DNA from: Cellvibrionaceae bacterium
GTDB taxonomy: Bacteria; Pseudomonadota; Gammaproteobacteria; Pseudomonadales; Cellvibrionaceae
Length of the DNA: 64,000 nt
Assembly (NCBI GenBank): GCA_021151825.1
Contig: JAGKWQ010000018.1
Coordinates: 62,001-126,000 of the forward strand
Reading direction: 5' to 3'
Shown here: in pieces, positions 19,301 through 28,115 of the stretch
Layout: every line of letters starts with the position of its first letter
Numbering within the stretch: position 1 is the first letter of the stretch
Notes under the pieces: generated by a model
The model's database searches: none
What the model was told of the DNA's origin: nothing
The model's input: only the letters and a program-made list of their open reading frames with translations
Position numbers and translations under genes: made by a program

Positions 19301-22300
19301 ATTATTGGAATAATACGATTGGTTCACTATCAATAACGCCTTTTTTGTCCGAGGAAAAATTACCTGTTGTTACGAAAGATGCTATTAACATCGCGGCATC
19401 GTCCAATACAAATGTGACGCTGACTAACGATGAAAATTCCTCCCGATCACCATCCATCGAATTGTTACAGGAAGAATACCAACAAGCACTTTCATCGTCA
19501 GCGCCGGAAAGCTCCACCAGGTATGCGAAGCCACCCCTTGGAAGTGAACAACATAGCGAAGGCCCTACTGATTCAGTGCCAGTTGAGTTGTTGCTTAATA
19601 AAATCCAGCAAGCACTTACACATAAGAATGTTCGCGCCCTGGAACAACTGTGGCCGCAGGTTAGCCACCTTAGTCGCACACCAAGAAATTCACCACTGGC
19701 GACTGCAATGATCGGATACTGGTTGCAAACCGATATTCGCCAATTGCTATTAGCCAATCTATCGTTACCCGTTTTAATTCAACTATTGGAATTAATCGCG
19801 CCTGCTTACCAGGATTGGTTTTCTCGTCTCGCGGAACGGCGTGTGGAGTTTTTGCAGGAAGCAAGGAGCCTTAATGTTGTTAATGAAGATGGAATTGAAA
19901 TTGGTGCGGCACAATTAACAATGACAGCCGATGAGTGGTTGCGAGATGCTTTTGCCACAGTGTCTGATGTTTTATGGCACCCAACGTCAGCGCGCGCGCT
20001 AATCGAATCTGCAACTGCAAAAGATAATTTGCTACAACAACTTTCCAAAAGTTTTGCAGAAAAATATCAACTCGCAATAGAGCCGTTGTATTACCTTTGG
20101 AATAATATTTTTGGCTCAAGCTCAAGCTCAAGCTCAAGCTCAAGCTCAAGCTCAAGCTCAAGCTCAAGCTCAAGCTCAAGCTCAAGCTCAAGCTCAAGCT
20201 CAAGCTCAAGCTCAAGATTTTTGCATAAAGAAGGCCTTCCGAATGCCATTTCAACCGATGAATCAGACAGCAACACGGATACATCAGCGCCTCTATCGAC
20301 CGTGCCAATAAACGATGAATTAGTGAATTCCCAAAGGGAAAAGGATTTAGTTAGCTTACAAAAAGCAGTGGTAGAAAAAATAACAGGACCAGGTTCGAAA
20401 CGCAGGGTTTCAACTACTGAACAATTGGTTGCAACGTCAGAGCATGAACTTTTTGATTGGTGCATGCAGATAAAGCATAGTATTAACGCACGTACCAGCT
20501 TACCGCTTCAAGAACAGTTAATTGCGCGGTTGATTGATAGTTTTATCAAGTATAGCCCGAATTTTTCACCGGAATTTCGCAGTTATTTTTTAGTGGCGGT
20601 GAAAGAGACCCTGGAAAATATTCCTGCAAAAGCAGAATTTCTCCGGTGTGTATTATTTGCGTTGATTGATGATGAACTGATAGACCTTGATGCTTTCGCC
20701 AAGACTGCCGGTGTCGTTGATCCGATGATTGCAGATAAGGGGATTGCCCTTGCTCAGACAATAAGTAATCAGGAACAATTTGCGCCGCAAACAAATTCGC
20801 AGGTAGCGGGCCTGCGGCAAGAACAACAACCCGTTCAAAATGACCATGCATCGCAGAAAGATGAAGCCATTGATAAAAATCAACATAATCAGGACCCGCT
20901 GGATAACAAATCAGACCAGCAGGATAGCGAGCAGCAAACGCAACAGCGTTTGGCCCAGCTGATCCAGGAATTACGTAATGGAAGAATAGATCCTTTCGGA
21001 TTGCGTATGAGTCTTTATTACTGGCAGCGATTGGTTGAACAATTTTTTCAGCCGCCGGCTAATGGCAACCATTATTCAACCTTGCTGCACTCCATTCGCA
21101 GCTATTCAATAGAAGCGATAGATCCTAATTATTTTTATCAGCAAGTAATACACGCGTTAGTCGCTGATTTGCCCGTGGATATGGAAATATTTGTCACGCG
21201 CACCGCAGAGGATCATAGCCATGCACAAACTGCTGTACCACAAGCAACCGCTGCTGCAACTGGCGATGCAATATCGACAGAGATGATGCATGAAACAACA
21301 AGGTTACAAATTGCAGGCACCCCAAACAACGAAAACACAACCGGTGTAATAGATTCAACGGACAAAGCAGTTTCACAACAGAATTCCGAAACTGGCCAGC
21401 TGCAATATTCAGCAAATGAAAATAATGAATATTTTACCGGGCAGGATGCAGCCGATGAGCACGGTATCCGCATTAGCCAACCAACCAATTCCGATTTATC
21501 AGGGAGTGAAAAACCTTTGCGTATTCCCGGATTAACCCTGGAGCAATTGCTGCAGGAAACGGCTGCGTTGAGTGTTGAACAACTGCAACAGCTACAACAA
21601 CGCATTAATTTATTATTGCGGCATTTTACCCAGGCACAGGCAAATGAGTGGCTTGGTGTATTGCGTAATCCATTATCAGCCCAACGATTAATCCAGCATG
21701 TGCCGGGTCATTTACTGCATCAAATTGTGCAACGCTTGCATGCCGCACAATTTGCGGCGCTTGATCCTATTGTCAAGCTGGCGACTGAAGCCTTGGCATT
21801 GCTGATGCCTGATGCTGATCCTTTAACCATCAAGCAAGCGCGTTGGGAATTTGTATTTATGCAATTGTTTGGTCCGGCAAATCCACTGGATGCCGCTGGA
21901 CTGTTAAAAAAATGCTGTGAACAACTTGCTGATGCCGTGGGCCTTGGCGATAGCCAGCGTTTATTGCAATTAGCAGAGCGCCGTTTGGCATTATTAAAAC
22001 CGGTAGCAGCGACGCGACCAAATATGTCGTTAAGCGACGGCAATGAGAGTGCAGAACCTGAATTGAATTTTGAAGCCGGAATTCATTTAAATAATGTGGG
22101 CATGGTGTTGGCATCGCCATTTTTACCGCGGCTGTTTTCCATGTTCAATTTATTGGAAGACGGAAAATTTGTTCACCCCGGCGCCGCAGATCGTGCAGTG
22201 CATTTACTCCAATATATGGTAACGGGCCGGAGTGAAACGCCGGAATACGAATTAATCCTGAACAAAATTCTGTGTGGCATTAGCACCAGTATGCCCATTA

Positions 22301-22584
22301 GCGATGGCATCGTTATTACCGAGCAAGAAAAAACCGTGATTGAACAAATGCTACAAAGCATGATTCAACATTGGCGCGCACTGGGGTCAACTTCCGTCAC
22401 CGGCCTGCGCGAAACATTTTTCCAACGCCAGGGCTGGTTGGTGCTGGATGAAGAGTATTGGCGATTAAAAGTTCAGGAACGTACTTTTGATATGTTGCTG
22501 GACCGTTTGCCCTGGAGTATTTCCATGATCAAGCATGGATGGATGGACAAGCCGCTGCGTGTTTCCTGGCGCGAACAATCTTGA
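16309..22584 (+). CDS. giant contractile-injection-system tape-measure-family protein (Pvc14-like) with internal repeats and poly-Ser tract
   Basis: 2091 aa, ATG 16309. The N-terminus (CIDDVVVELEFSN, then LYFEQLVFDFGRLP) and C-terminus (NNVGMVLASPFLPRLFSMFNLL; RAVHLLQYMVTGRSETPEYELILNKILCG; HWRALGSTSVTGLRETFFQRQG; ending LPWSISMIKHGWMD) define the CIS tape-measure family. Between them lie four related helical repeats of about 175-185 aa at residues about 345-520, 561-746, 828-1005 and 1090-1268. The last three are strongly alike (xxLWPQ..., QLLELIAPxYQxWFxRxxERR). A 33-residue serine run (about 1270-1302) follows, encoded by a hexanucleotide repeat. If it sets tube length, repeat gain should lengthen the particle; that link is inferred. 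Confidence 0.88.
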   Translation: MNSPLQTKPSFRQARHCIDDVVVELEFSNTLLEQRERASITDWLSGELLPALDELFSFYAPGEQTLYFEQLVFDFGRLPASDYRYIIREQLMQKLTRLIKDKSLPLEFNNQQPLLENRITESASALKILLDYLRTGQLSAQSTMQESSAGIAPKLHQQLLESLIAEQHIATQLRALPNRGQLISRLLKQFSERHRTALLRQLAPDQLEMALALLDVLQTSSLVLSTDKIQTVWGYILDIALELPAVSASAWFEQLMQRWLDHERESGIKFIQHLQQLQHRSDSAAAIENALTENWQRLQRFAREILQDKNHSLFADAPSTDGKEQKEKITNDVADGHQPQASNTQQILAGILIRGDAAALMHYWPQWLHNSRQLLIAGLKHYLIKPELRQQLLLKLPHTFVAEMLVVLVPDLRPITRNFEQNSNKYLELLQRLSVNAPFNSIAADANQSTAVWLSSVYEILATQIFSGISDDTGDIVPIPSLEKLWSEWIFQIASRYDVAANDLQSLWNTLFQAKNTEISMAQEGLTVSDNNARQSVTTIDPSLKNTESLVVDRASAHSLPDNFLLEKLQQTFTQKNIDELVRLWPQIIYASDLQESRQLATVITKYWVQPDIRTTFLTGLPLLVLIQLLELIAPVYQRWFTRFFERRAQLLQETKSLYVADQNGIASDTTQSIINTVQLAISDDELLREAFAIMSEMLWTPALSSVLIESVSTTNNLLQKITRSFAKKYQIAGEPLYYLWNSVLGLDSTVPSSHEEKTVPVTNAKEFIADAERSVTEAELPTVNAELSITSAETFADGVERSNAAVVLPIANEQLLVSSNTSQISPTELLLRDIQQVFAQKNVHELERLWPKIIGLNSSQKDLQLITVMAKQWAQTDIRRILLVELPLSVLIQLLETIAPAYQNWFSHLADRRVDLLQQTRRVNDANQNGVNAGTVQLPITADNWLRETFTVVSDILWDSASSPVLNEPTFTTNTLLQKIAQHFAKKYQLAAEPLFYYWNNTIGSLSITPFLSEEKLPVVTKDAINIAASSNTNVTLTNDENSSRSPSIELLQEEYQQALSSSAPESSTRYAKPPLGSEQHSEGPTDSVPVELLLNKIQQALTHKNVRALEQLWPQVSHLSRTPRNSPLATAMIGYWLQTDIRQLLLANLSLPVLIQLLELIAPAYQDWFSRLAERRVEFLQEARSLNVVNEDGIEIGAAQLTMTADEWLRDAFATVSDVLWHPTSARALIESATAKDNLLQQLSKSFAEKYQLAIEPLYYLWNNIFGSSSSSSSSSSSSSSSSSSSSSSSSSSSSSSSSSRFLHKEGLPNAISTDESDSNTDTSAPLSTVPINDELVNSQREKDLVSLQKAVVEKITGPGSKRRVSTTEQLVATSEHELFDWCMQIKHSINARTSLPLQEQLIARLIDSFIKYSPNFSPEFRSYFLVAVKETLENIPAKAEFLRCVLFALIDDELIDLDAFAKTAGVVDPMIADKGIALAQTISNQEQFAPQTNSQVAGLRQEQQPVQNDHASQKDEAIDKNQHNQDPLDNKSDQQDSEQQTQQRLAQLIQELRNGRIDPFGLRMSLYYWQRLVEQFFQPPANGNHYSTLLHSIRSYSIEAIDPNYFYQQVIHALVADLPVDMEIFVTRTAEDHSHAQTAVPQATAAATGDAISTEMMHETTRLQIAGTPNNENTTGVIDSTDKAVSQQNSETGQLQYSANENNEYFTGQDAADEHGIRISQPTNSDLSGSEKPLRIPGLTLEQLLQETAALSVEQLQQLQQRINLLLRHFTQAQANEWLGVLRNPLSAQRLIQHVPGHLLHQIVQRLHAAQFAALDPIVKLATEALALLMPDADPLTIKQARWEFVFMQLFGPANPLDAAGLLKKCCEQLADAVGLGDSQRLLQLAERRLALLKPVAATRPNMSLSDGNESAEPELNFEAGIHLNNVGMVLASPFLPRLFSMFNLLEDGKFVHPGAADRAVHLLQYMVTGRSETPEYELILNKILCGISTSMPISDGIVITEQEKTVIEQMLQSMIQHWRALGSTSVTGLRETFFQRQGWLVLDEEYWRLKVQERTFDMLLDRLPWSISMIKHGWMDKPLRVSWREQS
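20119..20214 (+). repeat. hexanucleotide microsatellite, AGCTCA x 16
   Basis: Sixteen perfect head-to-tail AGCTCA units inside the tape-measure gene, flanked by GGCTCA and AGATTT. Each unit adds Ser-Ser in frame, so slippage would change protein length by two residues without shifting the frame. Perfect unit identity, although Ser has six codons, indicates recent expansion by slippage. It lies just after the third strongly conserved internal repeat. Confidence 0.98.
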
Positions 22585-22624
22585 TAGTTAACAAAAAACG
22601 AATGGGATAATGGTGAACTGATCA

Positions 22625-23986
22625 ATGGTAAATAATGTTAGCCAACAAAATGCAGCAACACTTGAGCACGAACTTAATTGGTTTGCAGAAGTGCTCAATT
22701 TGCGTTTTACCCATTATTTTGGTTCGCCCGATATTCAAGCGGCGACAGCCGATATACGCACAATTTTTCCGCCGGATCTGGCGAATGATAATTCTGAATA
22801 CGCACAATTGATACGCCGCTATGCAATGGAGTTTGATGAGCGATTGTTATTTATTTTGTGCCTGATTCCGCACGTGCGCCCGCAAGCATTGGATATTTTC
22901 TTTACCCAAAGCCAAATCACCGGGCGCAGTTACACGGAATTTGGTGGTTGGCGCGGTAAAGCCCACAGCGGTTTTTTACCCTCTGCAGAAACCGCCGTAT
23001 TTTTATTAGCTGGCCAGGATCTGGAGCGGCGTTTCGCGGCGCTGCAATTATTTGATGAACACCATTATTTTTTCAAACAGGGATTATTAAAACTTGAACA
23101 TCAAGCGGCAGGCGAACCGTTTTTGAATGCGACCATTTCTGTAACGGCTGAAACCTTGCATCGCTGCACACACGGCCAGGTACATAAACCGGATTACAGT
23201 ATGGAATTTCCGGCCAAATTAATTACCAGTCCATTGAATTGGAATGATTTGGTTTTGTCGCAAGATGTGATGGAAGAAATTGATCACCTTAATACCTGGT
23301 TAAAACAGGGCAAAGATCTGGTTAATCGCTGGGCTTTAGAGCGCGCCATCAAACCCGGGTATCGCAGTTTGTTTTTTGGTCCGCCGGGAACCGGCAAAAC
23401 CCTCACCGCAACATTGCTGGGTGCCAGTGTGGGGGTCGATGTTTATCGTATTGATTTATCCATGGTGGTTTCCAAATACATCGGCGAAACAGAAAAGAAC
23501 CTCGCTGGTGTTTTTGACCAGGCATTGAATAAAAACTGGATTTTATTTTTTGACGAAGCCGATTCGTTATTCGGCAAGCGCACACAAACCAGCAATTCCA
23601 ATGATCGCCACGCTAACCAGGAAATTTCCTATTTACTGCAGCGCATTGAGGATTTCCCCGGTGTGGTTATTTTGGCAAGTAATATTAAAGCCAACATCGA
23701 TGAAGCCTTTGCGCGGCGTTTCCAATCGATTATTTACTTTCCCCTACCGGATGAGGTAGAACGCTTGCGACTGCTTAAAAATTTATTCGCCAGGCCGGAG
23801 TTGCTGGCAGACGATGTGGATTTGCAACAACTGGCAGAAAAATATGAACTCTCCGGTGGTTCACTGACCAACGTGGCCCGCTACGCTGCAATACGTGCAA
23901 CGCGCCAGCAGCGCAATAAAATCCAGCATGCCGATTTGGTACAAGGCATTAACAAAGAACTTCTCAAGGAGGGGCGTACGCTCTAA
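22625..23986 (+). CDS. eCIS AAA+ ATPase (Pvc15-like)
   Basis: 453 aa, ATG 22625. An N-terminal domain (about 1-215) precedes an AAA+ module: Walker A GPPGTGKT (about residue 251), Walker B ILFFDEADSLFGKR (about 305-318), sensor VVILASNIK, and FARRFQSIIYFPLP with paired arginines as candidate fingers (about 362). The C-terminal lid reads YELSGGSLTNVARYAAIRA. Pvc15-type ATPases are needed for eCIS assembly or cargo loading. The tape-measure gene ends 40 bp upstream and the membrane protein gene begins just after. All catalytic motifs are intact. Confidence 0.93.
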   Translation: MVNNVSQQNAATLEHELNWFAEVLNLRFTHYFGSPDIQAATADIRTIFPPDLANDNSEYAQLIRRYAMEFDERLLFILCLIPHVRPQALDIFFTQSQITGRSYTEFGGWRGKAHSGFLPSAETAVFLLAGQDLERRFAALQLFDEHHYFFKQGLLKLEHQAAGEPFLNATISVTAETLHRCTHGQVHKPDYSMEFPAKLITSPLNWNDLVLSQDVMEEIDHLNTWLKQGKDLVNRWALERAIKPGYRSLFFGPPGTGKTLTATLLGASVGVDVYRIDLSMVVSKYIGETEKNLAGVFDQALNKNWILFFDEADSLFGKRTQTSNSNDRHANQEISYLLQRIEDFPGVVILASNIKANIDEAFARRFQSIIYFPLPDEVERLRLLKNLFARPELLADDVDLQQLAEKYELSGGSLTNVARYAAIRATRQQRNKIQHADLVQGINKELLKEGRTL

Positions 23987-23992
23987 TTGACC

Positions 23993-26900
23993 ATGATGAA
24001 TGTTTCTTCATTCAAGTTGTTATCGCGATTATCCGGCGCAGTGCTGCTACTGCTGTCGTTAGCGGCGAATTCCCAATCGCTACCGGAAGGGGCCATCGCT
24101 AATAAAGATAAGTGCCTTGGCTATGAAATGGAATATAAAAAATATCCCAAACCTGTTATTGCCAAAGTGCAAGCGGACATGTATCAGCTGTATCATCAGG
24201 ATGCGGATTGGAAACACGATGCAGGTTTAAAAGGCAAGCCACTGAATGACGGTATTCTTGGCCCGATCACCTGGTCCTGGATGCAGCGTTTTTGTAAAAG
24301 TTTTGCGTTGGATATTAATACCAATGTGGTGGCTGCCTTCCCTGCCCGCGCCGATGAAATTGCCAGTTTTTCTACACGCTTTAGCGAAGCGGCGCTTACA
24401 TTAATCAGCAAACCTTTTGCGCAATGGAGTGCAAGCCATCACACGGCGTGCAATCTGGATGTGCAACAAACATTAGCCCATGGCAACGATGATGCATTGC
24501 AAGCATTGGCACGCTGCTATCTGGAAGGCGAACAGAAAAAACCGGAACCAGCCGCCGCTGTTGTCAGCAAACCCATTGTTCCCCATACGCTCTATGTTTT
24601 GCGGGAAGATGATTTTGCGTTGATGGCCGAAGCGTCTGCTTCGGCGAAAATAATCATTAAGGCCATTGAGAGTCTCCAGGGAAAAGAGTTTGCCGACAAA
24701 GCGACTGCCCTGACAGAAATTAATAAACTGCTTGCCGGTGTGCCAGCGGAAGAAAGCAAAATGGTGATTGATGCAATTATCGCGCAATTGGAAGCAAAAA
24801 CGCGCTATGTGATTACTGACCAGATATTAAATACATTAAACCAACAAGGTATTAGTGATGCGTTATTTGATGCATTGAAAAATTTGCCGGAGAAATCATT
24901 TAACGACCAGGCTGCGTTGAAAAAAGCAATTACGACAGTCATCGAGAAAGTGAATGCAGCAACGGAAAAAAATCCTGCAGCCACTACCGCAACTAGCACA
25001 GAAAGTAATAGTGCAACTAACACTGCAACCCCCACAGAAACTAATCACAGCGAGGCTGTATCCAGCCCACCAGTTGTGCAGCCGCCCATTAATGCCGAGC
25101 GTGTGGTATTGCAAATCCAGCTGCTCAGCCAGCAGGACTACTTGGTTGCAAACAAAATTACCGTAGCAAATATCCCGCTTTCACAGGGGCCTATTGTGGC
25201 TCCTGTTATCGAATTATTACAGGATCTGAAAGATCGTGAGTACCCTGAAGGTGAGCTTTTGCATCTTGCGATTAAAAATAAAATCCTGAAAGCATCGGAT
25301 ATTTGCAAACAGGATAAATCCAATGCGGTGGATAAAACATTGGATAAACCCAACATTAATGAAATCCGGCAATACCTGCAAAAAGTTATCCAGCCCGGCG
25401 ATTTGACCGATAAATATTGCACCGAAAATTACTATGCAAAATTGAATAAATACTATGATGAGCACGTGCGCGCCAATATCGAAAGAATCTATTCAGAACC
25501 TATGCCGGAATATAAGCATGAACCGATTCTATGGACCGGCGCTGCCAAAGACTGTGGTTGTGTGCCCGCGGAAATACAGACCATGGCTTATGGTATTTTC
25601 CCTTACTGGAAAATAACCGATAAACCACTTTCCTATGACTTCAGTACTTTTTCGCGAGTTTCCTATTTTGGCTTAACGCTCAGTAATGGCGGCAAGCTGC
25701 AACAAATTAATAGTAAAGGTGAAAATCTACTGAAAGATAATACTGATAAAGCCAAGGCGTTTATTCGTGAAGCGCGGCGTTACGGCAGCAAAGTTGACTG
25801 GATCCTTGAAAAGGAATTTGCTACAGCGCCGGAGCTACAAGATGATGCTGCGTTGCAAATTTTCTATAGCAATCTGGAAACCGAAATTATCAATCTGCTT
25901 GGTACGCCTCTGACAGATGCAGAATCGCGTTTGCGTCCGCTGCTGAGTTTCGGCCTGACCAATCATCCGCTGAATGGTGATGGCGTAACGCTATATTTCA
26001 AAAATTATCCGGAGTCTTCAGCTGCCAGGGATAAGTTCGATGAGTTTTTTAAATCGCTGAAAGGAAAACTGCGTGAACTTGATGAAAAACGTAATTATTT
26101 GCGCGTAGAAAAACACATTACTTACGTCAATATCATGTTGAACAAGTCCAGTTTCCTTGGCGACAGCAACACTTTTAATCGTGAACACCTGGATAGCCTC
26201 ACGCAAGCGGATGACTGGGCGGAAAAAAATCTTTCCATCGTGGAAATCCAGGATCGTGTACGTACTATGCTGGTATTGATTATGGAAGATCCCTATTACA
26301 CATCACTCGATGAAATTTATGCAGTCACTACCAGCACCGATAGATCCATTATTGCGCCGTTAATGTTTAGCGATTATTCGCAAATGGATGCCAGTATGGA
26401 ACACAAAGGGCAAAGTGTTGACGAGCGCAAAAAGCGCCTGGCTTATGTCCATGAAAGTTTTGGTGGCGGTGCGTTTTGGCCGATGGTGGAATACGAAAAC
26501 AGTAGCGATGGGAAAGATTACAAGGAGTTCAATAACTATATCGGCAAACATTTTTCACCGGGTTATACCGAATCTTTTTGGAATGAAACCCTGTGTGCTT
26601 ATCGCTGGACGCTCATTTACATTATGAATGTGTGGTTACTATTAGCCTTTACATATTTGATCACTTTGTTTTATTTGTTTCCCCATCGCTGCAGGAACCT
26701 GCCAGTATTATTGCGCTGGTTGCAGCACCCGCTAACCGTAGTCGCACTCATTTTGCCACCCATAGCGCTCTGGGGTTATTTGGTATTGATGGACCCGGTA
26801 TTCAGCTTCCTGAATTTATCCAGCGTATTTTGTTTGTTGTTGTTAGCTCTTGCGATTTGGGCTGGTGTTGATGCGGTTAAAGCGTTGCAACAACAAAAAC

Positions 26901-27010
26901 CCAATCGCAATTTATTGCATTATCAAAAAATGGCGACTGCACCGGCGGCGGAATCCACCGATTCTGTTGCTGATGAGCACGATGAAAATAGCGAAGACGA
27001 TTACAAATAG
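23993..27010 (+). CDS. eCIS-linked membrane protein: peptidoglycan-binding-like, GH18-like and three-TM domains
   Basis: 1005 aa from ATG 23993 (a TTG at 23987 is also in frame). A signal peptide (SFKLLSRLSGAVLLLLSLAANSQS) leads into a peptidoglycan-binding-like segment (LNDGILGPITWSWMQRF, about residues 82-98). Three alpha-helical repeats follow (about 200-480), then a GH18-like barrel beginning AYGIFPYWKITDKPLSYDFSTFSRVSYFGL (about 530-860). Three membrane helices (about 878-970) and an acidic tail end it. I find no DxxDxDxE motif, so chitinase activity is doubtful. It is directly downstream of the ATPase. Anchoring particles to the cell envelope, or envelope opening for release, are both plausible but unproven. 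Confidence 0.65.
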   Translation: MMNVSSFKLLSRLSGAVLLLLSLAANSQSLPEGAIANKDKCLGYEMEYKKYPKPVIAKVQADMYQLYHQDADWKHDAGLKGKPLNDGILGPITWSWMQRFCKSFALDINTNVVAAFPARADEIASFSTRFSEAALTLISKPFAQWSASHHTACNLDVQQTLAHGNDDALQALARCYLEGEQKKPEPAAAVVSKPIVPHTLYVLREDDFALMAEASASAKIIIKAIESLQGKEFADKATALTEINKLLAGVPAEESKMVIDAIIAQLEAKTRYVITDQILNTLNQQGISDALFDALKNLPEKSFNDQAALKKAITTVIEKVNAATEKNPAATTATSTESNSATNTATPTETNHSEAVSSPPVVQPPINAERVVLQIQLLSQQDYLVANKITVANIPLSQGPIVAPVIELLQDLKDREYPEGELLHLAIKNKILKASDICKQDKSNAVDKTLDKPNINEIRQYLQKVIQPGDLTDKYCTENYYAKLNKYYDEHVRANIERIYSEPMPEYKHEPILWTGAAKDCGCVPAEIQTMAYGIFPYWKITDKPLSYDFSTFSRVSYFGLTLSNGGKLQQINSKGENLLKDNTDKAKAFIREARRYGSKVDWILEKEFATAPELQDDAALQIFYSNLETEIINLLGTPLTDAESRLRPLLSFGLTNHPLNGDGVTLYFKNYPESSAARDKFDEFFKSLKGKLRELDEKRNYLRVEKHITYVNIMLNKSSFLGDSNTFNREHLDSLTQADDWAEKNLSIVEIQDRVRTMLVLIMEDPYYTSLDEIYAVTTSTDRSIIAPLMFSDYSQMDASMEHKGQSVDERKKRLAYVHESFGGGAFWPMVEYENSSDGKDYKEFNNYIGKHFSPGYTESFWNETLCAYRWTLIYIMNVWLLLAFTYLITLFYLFPHRCRNLPVLLRWLQHPLTVVALILPPIALWGYLVLMDPVFSFLNLSSVFCLLLLALAIWAGVDAVKALQQQKPNRNLLHYQKMATAPAAESTDSVADEHDENSEDDYK

Positions 27011-27090
27011 TTTTACCAGTCATTATTGCAAGGATGTTGCCACTGAACTTAACTTTATTGATCTACCAACCAGGGAATACCCGGGAGAGC

Positions 27091-27840
27091 ATGATGGCCT
27101 TTACTACCAGACAAGCTGCCAGTGAACAAAAGTCCGCACAGGAAGCTGCAGCCAAACCGTCAGCACAATTATTTAGCGATCAACGCGCTTCTACCAGTGC
27201 GCAATTAAAGCAACAACAACTAATGCAAACTGCGCAACTCGCCAGTGCAGAGGAAGAAGAACCCTTGCAAGGAAAATTTGCTACAGCGCAATTGGCCGGT
27301 GTAGAAGAGGAAGAACCCTTGCAAGGAAAATTCGCTACAGCGCAATTGGCCGGTGTAGAAGAGGAAGAACCCTTGCAAGGAAAATTTGCAACTGCGCAAC
27401 TTGCCGGAGCAGAAGAAGAGGAACCCTTGCAAGGAAAGTTTGAAACAGCGCAACTTGCAGAGGAAGAAGAATTATTGCAAGGAAAATTTGCTCACAATGT
27501 ACCTGCGCAATTGGAAGAAAAACCCAATAACACCGGTTTACCCAACCAATTAAAATCCGGCATTGAATCACTTTCCGGTATGAGTATGGATGGGGTAAAA
27601 GTCCATTACAATTCGGACAAACCTGCACAATTAAATGCGCACGCTTATGCGCAAGGTACAGACATCCACGTGGCACCGGGGCAAGAACAACATTTACCGC
27701 ACGAGGCATGGCATGTTGTGCAGCAAGCGCAAGGCCGTGTCCAGGCTACTACGCAAATGCAAGGTACATCGGTTAATGATGATGCAGGTTTGGAATCGGA
27801 AGCGGATGTGATGGGGGCGAAGGCATTATCGAGTGCTTGA
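27091..27840 (+). CDS. DUF4157 eCIS cargo protein, C-terminal toxin lost
   Basis: 249 aa from ATG 27091 with GGGAGAG just upstream (an in-frame ATG at 27034 exists but lacks this site). Order: F-S-D-Q-R at residue 28, an 18-aa Glu-rich repeat block, then the DUF4157 domain (LPNQLKSGIESLSGMSMDGVKVHYNSDKP, and LPHEAWHVVQQAQG with the HEAWH zincin motif at about residue 204). DUF4157 is a known marker of eCIS-associated cargo. The frame stops with TGA 27838-27840 right after the domain. Related-looking sequence continues beyond (27841-28084), so the toxin domain seems to have been cut off by mutation. Confidence 0.85.
   Translation: MMAFTTRQAASEQKSAQEAAAKPSAQLFSDQRASTSAQLKQQQLMQTAQLASAEEEEPLQGKFATAQLAGVEEEEPLQGKFATAQLAGVEEEEPLQGKFATAQLAGAEEEEPLQGKFETAQLAEEEELLQGKFAHNVPAQLEEKPNNTGLPNQLKSGIESLSGMSMDGVKVHYNSDKPAQLNAHAYAQGTDIHVAPGQEQHLPHEAWHVVQQAQGRVQATTQMQGTSVNDDAGLESEADVMGAKALSSA
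27250..27489 (+). repeat. tandem 54-bp (18-aa) Glu-rich repeats in DUF4157 protein
   Basis: Unit EEEEPLQGKFATAQLAGV. Units 1-3 (27250-27303, 27304-27357, 27358-27411) are nearly identical at DNA level. Unit 4 is two codons short (27412-27459) and unit 5 is partial (27460-27489, EEEELLQGKF). Repeats of the PLQGKF type are common in DUF4157 proteins. Confidence 0.95.
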
Positions 27841-28084
27841 CACGGAAGTAGTCAAGCTGCGACATCAACACAATTGAAATCCGACGATACAAAACAACTT
27901 ATGAGCGCAGCTGTTGTGCAGAAAAAAAGATATGCATTACTGGGTAACATCCCGCGACAATGGTAACCATTATATTGGTATGCTCAAAAGACATGCAGCA
28001 GCTAACAAATGGTGGAAAGCAAATAAGAGTAATTATCGTGGGTATACATTCGACCAGGGAAGCAATGCAAATAGTTTCCGATAA
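27841..28084 (+). pseudogene. decayed C-terminal toxin region of the DUF4157 gene
   Basis: Immediately after TGA 27838-27840 the same frame reads HGSSQAATSTQLKS, then SAAVVQKKRYA, and stops at TAA 27964-27966. The V-V-Q-K sequence resembles the (V/I)-(V/I)-Q-R junction seen before the effector domains of two neighbouring cargo genes (NIVQR and PVIQR). A +1-shifted frame then runs 27932-28084 (MHYWVTSRDNGNHYIGMLKR, ending SNANSFR). This looks like one former C-terminus broken by a nonsense change and a frameshift near 27930. The family of the remnant is not recognised. Confidence 0.6.
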
Positions 28085-28115
28085 TATTTTTTCACTTTGC
28101 GCTTGGGTGCATTAA

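Noticed and set aside
19880..20465. Minus-strand and alternate-frame open frames over the microsatellite (Leu-Glu, Leu-Ser or Ala-Gln runs)
   Set aside because: These are by-products of the AGCTCA repeat read in other frames; the + strand tape-measure frame continues on both sides.
1084..27010. Prophage or type VI secretion system
   Set aside because: No capsid, portal, terminase or integrase genes, and no TssJ/L/M membrane complex or ClpV. DUF4255, LysM baseplate, Pvc11/12, tape-measure and Pvc15 families point to an eCIS.
27250..27489. CRISPR-like array
   Set aside because: The repeats are head-to-tail 54-bp coding units with no spacers, inside a protein gene.
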